In this document: positions 8,686-17,369 of the stretch, piece by piece | Layout of the letters: each line of letters begins with the position of its first letter | Position numbering within the stretch: the stretch's first letter is position 1 | NCBI GenBank assembly: GCA_003104975.1 | Contig: PQAM01000004.1 | Location: 1 to 64,000 of the forward strand | Direction of reading: 5' to 3' | DNA: 64,000 nt | Source of the DNA: Candidatus Methylomirabilota bacterium | GTDB lineage: Bacteria; Methylomirabilota; Methylomirabilia; Methylomirabilales; Methylomirabilaceae | Program-made: the position numbers and the translations under genes | The notes under the pieces: generated by a model | The model's input: only the letters and a program-made list of their open reading frames with translations | What the model was told of the DNA's origin: nothing | Database searches by the model: none

Positions 8686-11211
8686 GTGATGAAAGCTGTT
8701 ATCATGGCCGGCGGATTCGGTACGCGGCTGCGGCCGTTGACGACCAACATTCCCAAGCCGATGATCCCGATGGCGGTCAAGCCGTTGATGGAACATACGG
8801 TCACACTGCTCAAGGATCATGGGTTTGATCACCTCATTACCCTTCTCTACTTCCAGCCGGACAGCATCGAACGCTACTTCGGCGACGGCAGCGAATTCGG
8901 CGTCAAGATGGTCTATGCCACTGCCACCGAAGACTATGGAACAGCCGGGGCGGTCAAGAACGCCGCCGCGTTTCTCGACGAGGCGTTCCTGGTCATCAGC
9001 GGCGATGTCCTGACCGATTTCGACCTCTCACAGGCGGTCAAGTTTCACAAGGATCGCGGGGCCGTAGCGACGATGGTGTTGACCAGGGTCGAAAACCCGC
9101 TTCAATACGGCGTGGTTATCACGGCTCCCGACGGCCGCGTGACGCACTTTCTGGAGAAACCGACCTGGGGTGAGGTCATCAGCGACACCGTCAACACCGG
9201 CATCTACATCCTCGAGCCGGAGGTGCTCGAACTGATCCCGACCGGGAAAGAGTGTGACTTCAGCCGCGATCTGTTGCCGAGGCTGATGCGTGAAGGACGT
9301 CCGCTGTACGGCTATGTAGCACCCGGGTACTGGAAGGATGTGGGCGATCTGATCGAGTACCGTCTCGCGCATCGCGACATCCTGGCCGGACTGGTGAAGG
9401 TCACACCCCCCGGCAAGCTGGTGGAGGGACTCGACAAACCGATCTGGCTCGGCGAAGGGAGCCGCGTCGATTTCACCGCGTCGTTGAGAGATGGGGTCCT
9501 GATCGGCCGACATACGCAGGTGGGGCCCAACACTCACATCACCCGGAGCGTGATCGGCGACAACTGCGTCATCGAGGAGGGCGCGGTCATCATCGGATCG
9601 GTCCTCTGGAATAATGTCTTTGTCGGCGCCCGGGCGGTGTTGAAGGAGAACGTCATCGGCCGGGCCAGCGAGATCAAGGCCGACGCCCGTGTCTTCGAGG
9701 GCGCGTTGATCAGCGAACAGTGCAAGGTCGGCGAGGGATCGGTGGTGAAAGCCGACGTCAAGGTGTGGCCCCATAAGGTCGTCGACGATGGAGCCGTCCT
9801 GGCTACGAGCCTGATCTGGGGCCAGAAGTGGTCACGCTCGCTGTTCGGGGCCTACGGCGTGACCGGATTGGCGAATCTCGAGATCTCGCCGGAGTTTGGA
9901 GCCAAGCTCGGCGCCTGTTTCGGGGCGACAATGCGGATGGGATCGTTCGTCCGCACCAGCCGCGACAATCACCAGGCCTCCCACATGGTCAAACGGGCCG
10001 TGATCAGCGGCCTTCTGTCTGCGGGCGTCAACGCGCGCGATTTCCGCATTGCCCCGATCCCAGTGGTCCGGTACAAGATGAGTGCGCGCGACGTGGTAGG
10101 CGGCGTGCACGTCCGAAAATCCCCCTTCGATCCGGAGCTGATCGACATTATGTTCTTTGATGAGTACGGTATGGACATCTCATCCAGCCGGGAGAAGAGT
10201 ATTGAACGGCTCTTTTTTCGGGAGGATTTCCGCCGAGCCAAGGTTGAAGAAATCGGTCGTCTCTCCCCTCCCCCGTACGGGACCGACTTTTACCGAGACG
10301 GGATCTTGGGCTTTATCGATCAAGATGCGCTGCGCCGCTGCGGCTTCAGAATCGTTGTCGATTACGCCTATGGCTCGGCGTCGGCCGTCTTCCCGCAGAT
10401 CCTCGGGACGCTGGGGTGTGAGGTCATTGCGCTGAACGGCTGCATGGATGAAAGTCGAATCACCAAGAGCGCGGAGGAGTTCCGTCGCTCACTGCACCAG
10501 CTCTCGGAAATCGTTAAAGGCCTTCGGGCCGATCTGGGCGTCATGCTGGATGCCGGGGGGGAAAAGATTTTCATTGTGGATGACGCCGGCAACCTGTTGA
10601 GCGACGACCTGGCGCTGGCGGTCATGGCCCTGCTGGTCATGCGGACCCACCCTCGTGGCGTCATCGGCATTCCGATCACCGCCGGCTCGGTCATCGAGGA
10701 GTTGGCTCACGATTTCGGTTTCGACGTCCTGCGAACACGAACGACCCCGCGAGCGCTGACGGAGGCGGCGGCACGAGACGGTGTCGTGTTCGTAGGGGAC
10801 GGTCTTGGTGGTTTTATCTTCCCTGAGTTTCAACCGGCCTTTGACGGGATGCTGGCAATCTTGAGGCTCCTGGAGATGCTCGCAACCCAGAATCTCCGCC
10901 TGTGTCAGTTTGCCCCATCCGTCCCTCAACGCTTCAAATGCCGCGAACAGGTACCCTGCTCCTGGGAGCGAAAGGGCGGGACGATGCGGGCGCTCATCGC
11001 CGCGACCGCCGATCAACAGGTCGAGTTGGTGGACGGGGTCAAGGTCCACCTTGGTCGCGACTGGGTGATTTTGTATCCGGATCACGACCGGCCACTGTTC
11101 CATATCCTCGCCGAGGCCGATACCTTGGCGCAGGCAGAGGCCAACGCAGCCCGCTACCGGGGCCTCTTCGATCAGTGCATGAAGGGCAGCCCGGCGGAGA
11201 TAACGGCATGA
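8686..11211 (+). CDS. mannose-1-phosphate guanylyltransferase-type protein with a degenerate phosphomutase domain
   Basis: 841 residues in three parts. Residues 1-235 are a nucleotidyltransferase: AGGFGTRLRP (8-17), SGDVLTDFD (105-113), FLEKP (155-159), GYWKDVGD (214-221). Residues about 255-370 are left-handed beta-helix repeats. Residues about 385-835 align with phosphohexomutases, but all four catalytic loops are altered: GGVHVRKSPFD (472-482) replaces T-A-S-H-N-P, DAGGEK (622-627) replaces the metal loop D-G-D-G-D-R, GDGLGGF (704-710) replaces G-E-x-S-G-H, and YPDHDRP (797-803) replaces R-P-S-G-T-E-P. It probably makes NDP-hexose (GDP-mannose or NDP-glucose) for cell-surface polysaccharide, with a regulatory or structural mutase-like tail. 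The same long architecture is known in cyanobacterial Mpg proteins. It overlaps the next gene by ATGA. Confidence 0.88.
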   Translation: MMKAVIMAGGFGTRLRPLTTNIPKPMIPMAVKPLMEHTVTLLKDHGFDHLITLLYFQPDSIERYFGDGSEFGVKMVYATATEDYGTAGAVKNAAAFLDEAFLVISGDVLTDFDLSQAVKFHKDRGAVATMVLTRVENPLQYGVVITAPDGRVTHFLEKPTWGEVISDTVNTGIYILEPEVLELIPTGKECDFSRDLLPRLMREGRPLYGYVAPGYWKDVGDLIEYRLAHRDILAGLVKVTPPGKLVEGLDKPIWLGEGSRVDFTASLRDGVLIGRHTQVGPNTHITRSVIGDNCVIEEGAVIIGSVLWNNVFVGARAVLKENVIGRASEIKADARVFEGALISEQCKVGEGSVVKADVKVWPHKVVDDGAVLATSLIWGQKWSRSLFGAYGVTGLANLEISPEFGAKLGACFGATMRMGSFVRTSRDNHQASHMVKRAVISGLLSAGVNARDFRIAPIPVVRYKMSARDVVGGVHVRKSPFDPELIDIMFFDEYGMDISSSREKSIERLFFREDFRRAKVEEIGRLSPPPYGTDFYRDGILGFIDQDALRRCGFRIVVDYAYGSASAVFPQILGTLGCEVIALNGCMDESRITKSAEEFRRSLHQLSEIVKGLRADLGVMLDAGGEKIFIVDDAGNLLSDDLALAVMALLVMRTHPRGVIGIPITAGSVIEELAHDFGFDVLRTRTTPRALTEAAARDGVVFVGDGLGGFIFPEFQPAFDGMLAILRLLEMLATQNLRLCQFAPSVPQRFKCREQVPCSWERKGGTMRALIAATADQQVELVDGVKVHLGRDWVILYPDHDRPLFHILAEADTLAQAEANAARYRGLFDQCMKGSPAEITA

Positions 11212-12632
11212 AGCCCATCAGATTCGGTACCTCCGGCTGGCGAGATATCATCGCCGACAACTTCACCTTTGCTAATGTTCGCCTTGTCGCGCGGGCCATC
11301 GCGGAAGACCTGCTGGTTGAGGGCGCCGATCACCCTCAGGTCGTCGTGGGGTACGATACGCGCTTTCTGTCGGAGGCCTTCGCGGCCGAGGCGGCGGCAG
11401 TTCTGGCGGCCTGCGGCGTACGGGTCTGGCTGACCGATCGCGATACGCCGACACCCGTCATCGCATACGAGGTGATTCGCCGCGGCGCAGCGGGCGGCCT
11501 GAACATCACAGCCAGCCATAACCCGCCGGAATACAACGGGCTGAAATTTTCCGGTCCGTCCGGCGGGCCGGTCCTTCCGACAGTGACCGACCGAATCGAG
11601 AAGCGGATTCAGGCGCTGCGAGCGCAGCCCGAGCCGCCGTACCCCCCACTTGGAGAGTTGGAGGCCAAAGGTCTGGTCGTGCGGATCGACCCGCGTCCGC
11701 GCTATCTGAACCGACTGCGGGAGTTGGTGGATCTGCGCGCTATCGGGGCGGCTCGCATGAAGATCGCCGTCGACCTGCTCTATGGGACCGCCGGCGGCTA
11801 CCTCGACGAGATCCTGCGTGAGGCCGGGTGCGACGTCCAGACGCTGCACGGTTGGCGAAATCCCGCCTTCGGCGGTGCGGCCCCGGATCCCTCAGAGACC
11901 AACCTCACGGAGCTGACGAGGGTCGTCAGGGCCCACGGCTGTCATCTCGGCTTGGCGACCGACGGTGATGGCGACCGCTATGGGATCATTGACCGAGACG
12001 GCCGCTTCATCGAGCCCAACTACATCCTGGCCCTGCTGCTGAAACACCTGATCACGACTCGAGGGTGGCGCATGGGGGTGGCCCGTTCTATCGCTACCAG
12101 TCATCTGGTCGATAGGGTGGCGCAACAACAGGCGGTCCCGGTGTACGAGACCAAGGTCGGCTTCAAATATCTTGGCGAGCTTATCGCGCAGGACAAGGTG
12201 GCACTCTGCGGCGAGGAGAGCGCCGGTCTGTCGATTTTCGGGCATGTCCCTGAAAAGGACGGTATTCTGGCTGCCCTCCTGGTGGCGGAGATGATCGCTG
12301 TGGCCGAGGGTTGCAGTGTGCAGGGTCTGCTCGATACGCTTTATGCCGAGGCGGGGAGCGCGGTGTACGCTCGTCGCCTGAACCTCCAGCTTACGGCGGA
12401 ACAGCAGGGGCGCCTGGCGGATCGCCTGAATGACCTGCCGACCCGGATTGCCGGACTGGCCGTCGTGGAGGTGAACCGACTGGACGGGACAAAGCTGCTG
12501 CTCGAGGACGGCAGTTGGTTCCTCGTGCGGCCTTCGGGGACCGAACCGGTCGTCCGCCTCTATCTGGATGCGCATTCTGAGTCGCAGATCGCGGAGTTGA
12601 CGGCGGCGGCGCGGGAACTTCTGGGGATCTGA
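11208..12632 (+). CDS. phosphomannomutase / phosphoglucomutase
   Basis: 474 residues. Interconverts hexose 6- and 1-phosphates, supplying the sugar 1-phosphate for the enzyme encoded just upstream. All catalytic loops are intact: TASHNPP (101-107, phosphoserine S103), D-G-D-G-D-R around 252-257, G-E-E-S-A-G and RPSGTEP (441-447). The ATG start overlaps the stop of the upstream gene (ATGA), so the two are probably translationally coupled. Mannose versus glucose preference cannot be read from sequence. Confidence 0.93.
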   Translation: MKPIRFGTSGWRDIIADNFTFANVRLVARAIAEDLLVEGADHPQVVVGYDTRFLSEAFAAEAAAVLAACGVRVWLTDRDTPTPVIAYEVIRRGAAGGLNITASHNPPEYNGLKFSGPSGGPVLPTVTDRIEKRIQALRAQPEPPYPPLGELEAKGLVVRIDPRPRYLNRLRELVDLRAIGAARMKIAVDLLYGTAGGYLDEILREAGCDVQTLHGWRNPAFGGAAPDPSETNLTELTRVVRAHGCHLGLATDGDGDRYGIIDRDGRFIEPNYILALLLKHLITTRGWRMGVARSIATSHLVDRVAQQQAVPVYETKVGFKYLGELIAQDKVALCGEESAGLSIFGHVPEKDGILAALLVAEMIAVAEGCSVQGLLDTLYAEAGSAVYARRLNLQLTAEQQGRLADRLNDLPTRIAGLAVVEVNRLDGTKLLLEDGSWFLVRPSGTEPVVRLYLDAHSESQIAELTAAARELLGI

Positions 12633-12650
12633 CAGCCACGGAGGGCGACG

Positions 12651-13007
12651 ATGCGGACGCCGCAGGGTGTTACGGATGATATCGAGGCGAGACGGAGCGC
12701 GCGCAAACGGTGGCTGCTGTTCATTGCCGGGTTGGCCATCGTGATCGGGGTCGCCTCCGTCGTCGGACAGAAAAGTCTCGTCAAGATCGTTCAGATGAAC
12801 AGTACCAGATCCGAACTGCAACAGGAGATCATACGACTGAAGCAGGTTAACGAGAATCTGACCCTCGAGGTTCAGACCCTTGCCGATAATCCCGGCCAGG
12901 TCGAGGCGATTGCGCGGGAGGATCTCGGACTGGTCAAGCCGGGTGAGATCGTGTATCAGTTCCGTCCGTCCGGGCACCCTGCTATGCCGCCGTCCCCTTC
13001 CCGTTGA
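12651..13007 (+). CDS. septum formation initiator family protein (FtsB/DivIC-like)
   Basis: 118 residues. A short basic cytoplasmic tail, one membrane segment (about 21-40), then a coiled coil (about 48-75, heptads around L-Q-Q-E-I-I-R-L-K) and the typical end V-E-A-I-A-R-E-D-L-G-L-V-K-P-G-E. FtsB/DivIC proteins join FtsL and FtsQ/DivIB at the division site. It lies 18 bases after the phosphomutase gene, probably in the same transcript. The proline-rich end is not conserved in the family. Confidence 0.85.
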   Translation: MRTPQGVTDDIEARRSARKRWLLFIAGLAIVIGVASVVGQKSLVKIVQMNSTRSELQQEIIRLKQVNENLTLEVQTLADNPGQVEAIAREDLGLVKPGEIVYQFRPSGHPAMPPSPSR

Positions 13008-13182
13008 GTTGTGCCGCCCATTGAGTCGGTCTGTCCGCCTTTTGCGCTTGACAGCGTCGACCGGTTTCGGGTATGAGTATATGCAGCGTGATACGGTAGC
13101 GATCCGTTCGGCTACGGAGGCGCGTTCTCACCGGGGTGGCCGGTTAACCGTTATAGCAATCGTATAAAGGAGATGACGTCAC

Positions 13183-13308
13183 ATGGCAGGAATGTCGCAG
13201 GTCGTACTTGATATCCTTACCACACCAATGGGGGCGGTTGCCGGGCTGGTCGCAGTCGTCGTGATTGGTCTGTTCGCCAAGTGGGTCTTCAGCGAGCCAC
13301 AGAAATAA
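13183..13308 (+). CDS. 41-residue single-span membrane protein, unknown function
   Basis: Starts at ATG 13183 with AAAGGAG about nine bases upstream and ends at TAA 13306-13308. The product begins M-A-G-M-S-Q-V-V-L-D and has one hydrophobic helix (about 17-32, A-V-A-G-L-V-A-V-V-V-I-G-L-F-A) followed by K-W-V-F-S-E-P-Q-K. The strong ribosome site, clean hydrophobic pattern and a following hairpin argue that it is real. No family is recognised. It could be a small subunit of a membrane complex. Confidence 0.6.
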   Translation: MAGMSQVVLDILTTPMGAVAGLVAVVVIGLFAKWVFSEPQK

Positions 13309-13366
13309 TTGATAGGGGCATAAGACGTTCTACCCCCTGCCCGCATACCTTCCGTACGCACGAGAG

Positions 13367-13398
13367 GATCGAAGGCCTACCGGGGTGGGCCTTTGATC
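13367..13398 (+). terminator. hairpin after the small membrane protein gene
   Basis: An 11-base stem GATCGAAGGCC / GGCCTTTGATC with one G-T pair and a ten-base loop. Only a short pyrimidine stretch follows, so termination efficiency is uncertain. Confidence 0.5.
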
Positions 13399-13567
13399 TT
13401 CCCAGTCTCGCTGTATATCGCCTGAGCGTCGAATAAGCGGCCTATCTGATGAGCTGAAAGCGCTTGCTCAAGACCCTCGACCCGACTATACTACGTTCAT
13501 AACCGCCGGTGGACAATGGCCTTGTCGTCGATGATCGTTGCGGTGTAGCAGCGAGGGGAGACACATA

Positions 13568-14722
13568 GTGAAGCGCGTCAGCATTCTTGGCTCAACCGGA
13601 ACCATTGGGGTCAAGGCCCTGGCGATGATCGACCTGCACCGCGACGCCTTCGAGGTGGTCGCCCTTGCGGCCAGGGATAATATCGATCTTCTCGAGCAAC
13701 AGATCAGGCGGTTCTCCCCCCGCATCGTCGCCGTCGGAACGTCCAGGGCCGCAACAGCGCTGAAGGAACGGGTCAACGATCTCCCCGTCGAGATCGGGTG
13801 GGGGGACGACGGCGTACTCGGTGCGGCGACGGCGTCCGAAGCCGACATTGTCCTGACGGCGATCGTCGGCGCAGCGGGCCTGCTCCCGAGTCTCGCCGCC
13901 ATCAAGGCGGGAAAAGACATTGCCCTCGCGACAAAAGAGGTCATGGTCATGGCCGGCGAACTGGTCATCGCCGAGGCTCGATCGCGGGGGATTCGACTGC
14001 TGCCCGTCGATAGCGAACACTCGGCCATCTTCCAGTGCCTGGACGGACAGCAAAGTCGTGCGTATTTGAAGCGGGTACTCTTGACCTCCTCGGGAGGACC
14101 GTTCCGCCGCCGCCCAAAAGAAAGCTTTGCAACCATCACGCCGCAAGAGGCGTTACAGCACCCGACATGGGTGATGGGCAAGAAGATTACCATCGACTCG
14201 GCCACCCTGATGAACAAGGGCCTCGAGGTCATCGAGGCCAGTTGGTTCTTCTCTCTCGCGCCGGAACAGATCGACGTCATCATCCACCCGCAGAGCATCA
14301 TCCATTCGATGGTGGAATTCCTGGATGGCGCGATCCTGGCTCAGATGGGCGTCACCGACATGGGACTGCCGATCCTGTACGCCCTCTCGTACCCTGAGCG
14401 CCTTCAGACACCGCTACCGCCTCTCGACCTGAACAGCCTGTCGGCGCTCACCTTTGAACCGGTCGATCATGAGAGGTTCCCCTGTCTCGGCCTCGCCTAT
14501 CAGGCACTCCGAGCCGGTGGAACCTACCCCGCCGTTCTCAATGCCGCCAACGAGGTGGCGGTCGACCTGTTTCTCTCAGGCCGCGTGGCCTTCCCGGACA
14601 TTGCCACCCTCATTGCTCGAGCGATGGACAGCCACCAGGGTCGCAAGATCGATTCGCTTGAAGATGCCCTGGACGCCGATCGTGAGGCCAGGAAGCGGGT
14701 GTTGGCGACGCTGCCCACGTAA
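13568..14722 (+). CDS. dxr: 1-deoxy-D-xylulose 5-phosphate reductoisomerase
   Basis: NADPH-dependent conversion of DXP to MEP, the committed step of the non-mevalonate isoprenoid pathway. 384 residues from GTG 13568, chosen because GAGGGGAG precedes it and the NADPH fold V-K-R-V-S-I-L-G-S-T-G-T-I-G then begins at residue 1. The substrate/metal region P-V-D-S-E-H-S-A-I-F-Q and the flap T-S-S-G-G-P-F are intact, as is M-N-K-G-L-E-V-I-E-A. It is followed after 12 bases by rseP, and ispG of the same pathway is just beyond. Confidence 0.97.
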   Translation: MKRVSILGSTGTIGVKALAMIDLHRDAFEVVALAARDNIDLLEQQIRRFSPRIVAVGTSRAATALKERVNDLPVEIGWGDDGVLGAATASEADIVLTAIVGAAGLLPSLAAIKAGKDIALATKEVMVMAGELVIAEARSRGIRLLPVDSEHSAIFQCLDGQQSRAYLKRVLLTSSGGPFRRRPKESFATITPQEALQHPTWVMGKKITIDSATLMNKGLEVIEASWFFSLAPEQIDVIIHPQSIIHSMVEFLDGAILAQMGVTDMGLPILYALSYPERLQTPLPPLDLNSLSALTFEPVDHERFPCLGLAYQALRAGGTYPAVLNAANEVAVDLFLSGRVAFPDIATLIARAMDSHQGRKIDSLEDALDADREARKRVLATLPT

Positions 14723-14734
14723 GACAAGGAGAAG

Positions 14735-15883
14735 ATGTTGGACGCCGGCAGCATAACAACATTTACCCCCGCGATTGCCTTCAGCCTGCTGGAAGCGGTC
14801 GATCCCCGACCGCTCCTCTCGCGCCTCGATTACGTGCTCTGGGCTGTCCTCGTCCTGGGCGCACTCATCTTCGTTCACGAGCTGGGCCACTTCTTGGTCG
14901 CCAAACGGGCTGGGGTCAAGGTCCTGAAGTTTTCCCTCGGCTTCGGTCCAAAGATCATCGGGTTCAGGCGCGGCGAAACCGAATATCTCCTCTCCGCCAT
15001 CCCGCTGGGCGGGTATGTCAAAATGCACGGCGAGGATCCCAAGGAAGAGGTCGCCGACCCGGAAGGATCATTCTCTACGAAGCCGGTCGGGTGGCGCTCG
15101 CTGATCATCCTGGCCGGCCCGGGTTCCAATTTTCTCCTGGCTATCGTAATCTTCTGGGTGGTCTTCATGTTCGGCGTCCCGACCCTCGCCACCAAGGTCG
15201 GGGAGGTCATGGAGGGCTTCCCGGCTCACGAGGCGGGGGTGCAGAGCGGCGATCGAATTACGGCGATCGACGGACAACCTATCGAGAAGTGGGAGGAGTT
15301 GGCGGCCCAGATCCATAAGAGTCCCGGACGTCCTGTGCGCCTGACCCTCGAACGGGGGGAACGCCGGTTTGACCTGGTGGTGGCTCCGAAGGCCACCCGC
15401 CAAAAGAATGTCTTCGGTGAGGAACAGGAGGTCGGACTGCTTGGCATTGCACCGGCTGAAGAGTTCCTGACCGAGCGGACGAATCCGATGACCGCATTGG
15501 GACGGGCGATCTATAAAACCTACGATCTCAGCCGCCTGATCCTGCTCACGTTTGTCAAGTTGATCCAGGGTGTCGTCCCGGCCAAGACCATCGGCGGACC
15601 GCTTCTGGTGGCGCAGATGGCCGGTCAGCAGGCGCGCCAAGGTGTTCTGAACCTCATGTTCTTCACCGCCCTCTTGTCTATCAACCTGGGAATCCTGAAC
15701 CTGCTTCCGATCCCTATCCTGGATGGCGGGCATCTGTTCTTCTCGCTCATTGAAGCCGTTCGCGGGAAGCCGGTTAGCCTGCAGAAACGAGAGATGGCCC
15801 AACAGGTCGGGCTGGCCCTGTTGGTGGCCCTCATGATATTTGCCTTCTACAACGATATCTTCCGACTGCTTGGAAGACAGTGA
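14735..15883 (+). CDS. rseP: RseP-type site-2 zinc protease
   Basis: Intramembrane metalloprotease that cuts anti-sigma factors and leftover signal peptides. 382 residues. The zinc site HELGH is at 48-52 in the first membrane helix; a GXXXN-type loop, one PDZ domain (about 140-215) and the third zinc ligand in L-P-I-P-I-L-D-G-G-H (about 320-330) follow, with a hydrophobic C-terminus. It has one PDZ rather than the two in E. coli RseP, as in many non-enteric homologues. AAGGAG precedes the ATG. The dxr-rseP pairing is common in bacteria. Confidence 0.95.
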   Translation: MLDAGSITTFTPAIAFSLLEAVDPRPLLSRLDYVLWAVLVLGALIFVHELGHFLVAKRAGVKVLKFSLGFGPKIIGFRRGETEYLLSAIPLGGYVKMHGEDPKEEVADPEGSFSTKPVGWRSLIILAGPGSNFLLAIVIFWVVFMFGVPTLATKVGEVMEGFPAHEAGVQSGDRITAIDGQPIEKWEELAAQIHKSPGRPVRLTLERGERRFDLVVAPKATRQKNVFGEEQEVGLLGIAPAEEFLTERTNPMTALGRAIYKTYDLSRLILLTFVKLIQGVVPAKTIGGPLLVAQMAGQQARQGVLNLMFFTALLSINLGILNLLPIPILDGGHLFFSLIEAVRGKPVSLQKREMAQQVGLALLVALMIFAFYNDIFRLLGRQ

Positions 15884-15892
15884 AACAGCAGC

Positions 15893-16022
15893 ATTTAGCT
15901 GTCAGCAACCAGCACCGAGTGAAAGCGGCTGAAGGTAGATGGGCTGAAGGTTTTCAGGAGTCTGCAGCCTTCAGTCTAAATACCTGCTCTTGGCGCTGAT
16001 GGCTGAACGCTTAGGTGGCTGA
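15893..16022. repeat. 7-base-periodic tract before ispG
   Basis: ATTTAGC-TGTCAGC-AACCAGC at 15893-15913 and a second tract (G-C-T-G-A-x-G pattern) at about 15991-16022 running up to the ispG start. Between them, 15964-15992 repeats sequence also seen at 6162-6191 (CAGCCTTCAGTCTA). Confidence 0.5.
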
Positions 16023-17102
16023 ATGATGATCGAACGACGCAAGACGCGACAGATTCGAGTCGGGGCCGTCAAGATCGGCGGCAACGCGCCGGTCTCGGTC
16101 CAGTCGATGACGAAGACCGATACGCGCGATGTCCGAGCCACGGTCGATCAGATCTGGGCCTTGGAGGTCGCCGGGTGTGACATCGTTCGGGTCGGTATCC
16201 CGGGGAAAGAGGCGGCGGAAAAACTGTGGGAGATCCGCAAACAGATCCGGATTCCTCTCATCGCCGACATCCACTTCGACTACCGGCTCGCCCTGATCGC
16301 CCTGCAGCAAGGCGTCGACGGTCTGCGTCTCAACCCCGGCAACATCGGCGATCGTTCGCGCGTCGAGGAGGTCGTCAAGGCGGCGGCCGCACGAAGAATT
16401 CCGATCCGGATCGGGGTCAACGCCGGATCGCTGGAGAAGAATCTGCTGGCGAGGGACGGCGGGCCGACCCCACGAGGGATGGTGGAGAGCGCCCTGCGCC
16501 ATATCCGGATCCTCGAAGACCTGAACTATCCGGAGATCAAGGTCTCACTGAAGGCCTCCGATCCCCTGATGATGATCGAGGCCTACCGCCTGCTGGCGGA
16601 TGAGATCGAGTACCCCCTCCACCTGGGTGTGACCGAGGCCGGGACACCGGGGGTAGGAACGATCAGATCGGCGGTCGGAATCGGAACGCTGCTGGCCGAG
16701 GGGATCGGTGACACGATCCGGGTGTCGCTCTCGGCCGACCCCGTCAAGGAGATCAAGGCGGGTGTTGAAATCCTGAAATCGCTCGGACTTCGAAGGGGTG
16801 GGCTCACGCTGGTCGCCTGCCCGTCCTGCGCAAGGGCCGATATTGATCTGGTTCCGCTTGCCCAGGAGGTGGAGCGGCGACTGGCTGGGATCACCAAGGA
16901 GATCCATGTCGCCGTGATGGGGTGCGAGGTGAACGGACCGGGGGAGGCCAGAGGGGCCGATATCGGGGTAGCCGGCGGTAAGGGGATCGGTTGGATTTTC
17001 AAAAAGGGAGAGGCCCCCCGGAAAGTGAAGGAGTCCGAGATTGTGGATGCCCTGATTGAGGAGGTCAACAAGATGGTGGCGGAGGGTGACGGCTACAACT
17101 GA
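16023..17102 (+). CDS. ispG: 4-hydroxy-3-methylbut-2-enyl-diphosphate synthase
   Basis: Iron-sulfur enzyme converting MEcPP to HMBPP, the second-last step of the MEP pathway. 359 residues, the short bacterial form without the plant insert. The N-terminal TIM barrel starts R-K-T-R-Q-I-R-V-G. The [4Fe-4S] ligands are C266, C269 and C301, with E308 in G-C-E-V-N-G-P-G-E as the usual fourth ligand. Located in a dxr-rseP-ispG-proS run, an order common in bacteria. Confidence 0.97.
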   Translation: MMIERRKTRQIRVGAVKIGGNAPVSVQSMTKTDTRDVRATVDQIWALEVAGCDIVRVGIPGKEAAEKLWEIRKQIRIPLIADIHFDYRLALIALQQGVDGLRLNPGNIGDRSRVEEVVKAAAARRIPIRIGVNAGSLEKNLLARDGGPTPRGMVESALRHIRILEDLNYPEIKVSLKASDPLMMIEAYRLLADEIEYPLHLGVTEAGTPGVGTIRSAVGIGTLLAEGIGDTIRVSLSADPVKEIKAGVEILKSLGLRRGGLTLVACPSCARADIDLVPLAQEVERRLAGITKEIHVAVMGCEVNGPGEARGADIGVAGGKGIGWIFKKGEAPRKVKESEIVDALIEEVNKMVAEGDGYN

Positions 17103-17136
17103 GCTTACAGCGTTCAGCTATCAGCCATCAGCTTGT
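17102..17136. repeat. five-unit 7-base tandem repeat
   Basis: AGCTTAC-AGCGTTC-AGCTATC-AGCCATC-AGCTTGT, starting at the ispG stop codon. A related tract (GATTGCT-GATTGCT-GACGGCT-CCATGCT) lies at 17325-17352 just before proS. Confidence 0.7.
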
Positions 17137-17231
17137 AGGACACACCAAGAAGGATGAAGCGAGAGGGGCTGTCCACCACTTAGTGTTTTTCGTGCTTGGC
17201 TATTTGTAGCGTCACAAACCGCAACAATAGC

Positions 17232-17295
17232 CGTCATTCCCGCGAAAGCGGGAATCCAGAAGGGCACTGGATTCCGGGTCAAGTCCGGAATGACG
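17232..17295. repeat. dispersed palindromic repeat (CGTCATTCC...GGAATGACG type)
   Basis: An imperfect palindrome bounded by CGTCATTCC and GGAATGACG, with a second inner hairpin (TCCCGCGAAAGCGGGA). A half-copy is at 51594-51640. The pattern resembles REP-like elements seen in many genomes. Confidence 0.7.
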
Positions 17296-17369
17296 AACTG
17301 TCTGAGACTTATGTCGTCATGTATGATTGCTGATTGCTGACGGCTCCATGCTGCTTCATTGAGAATGAG

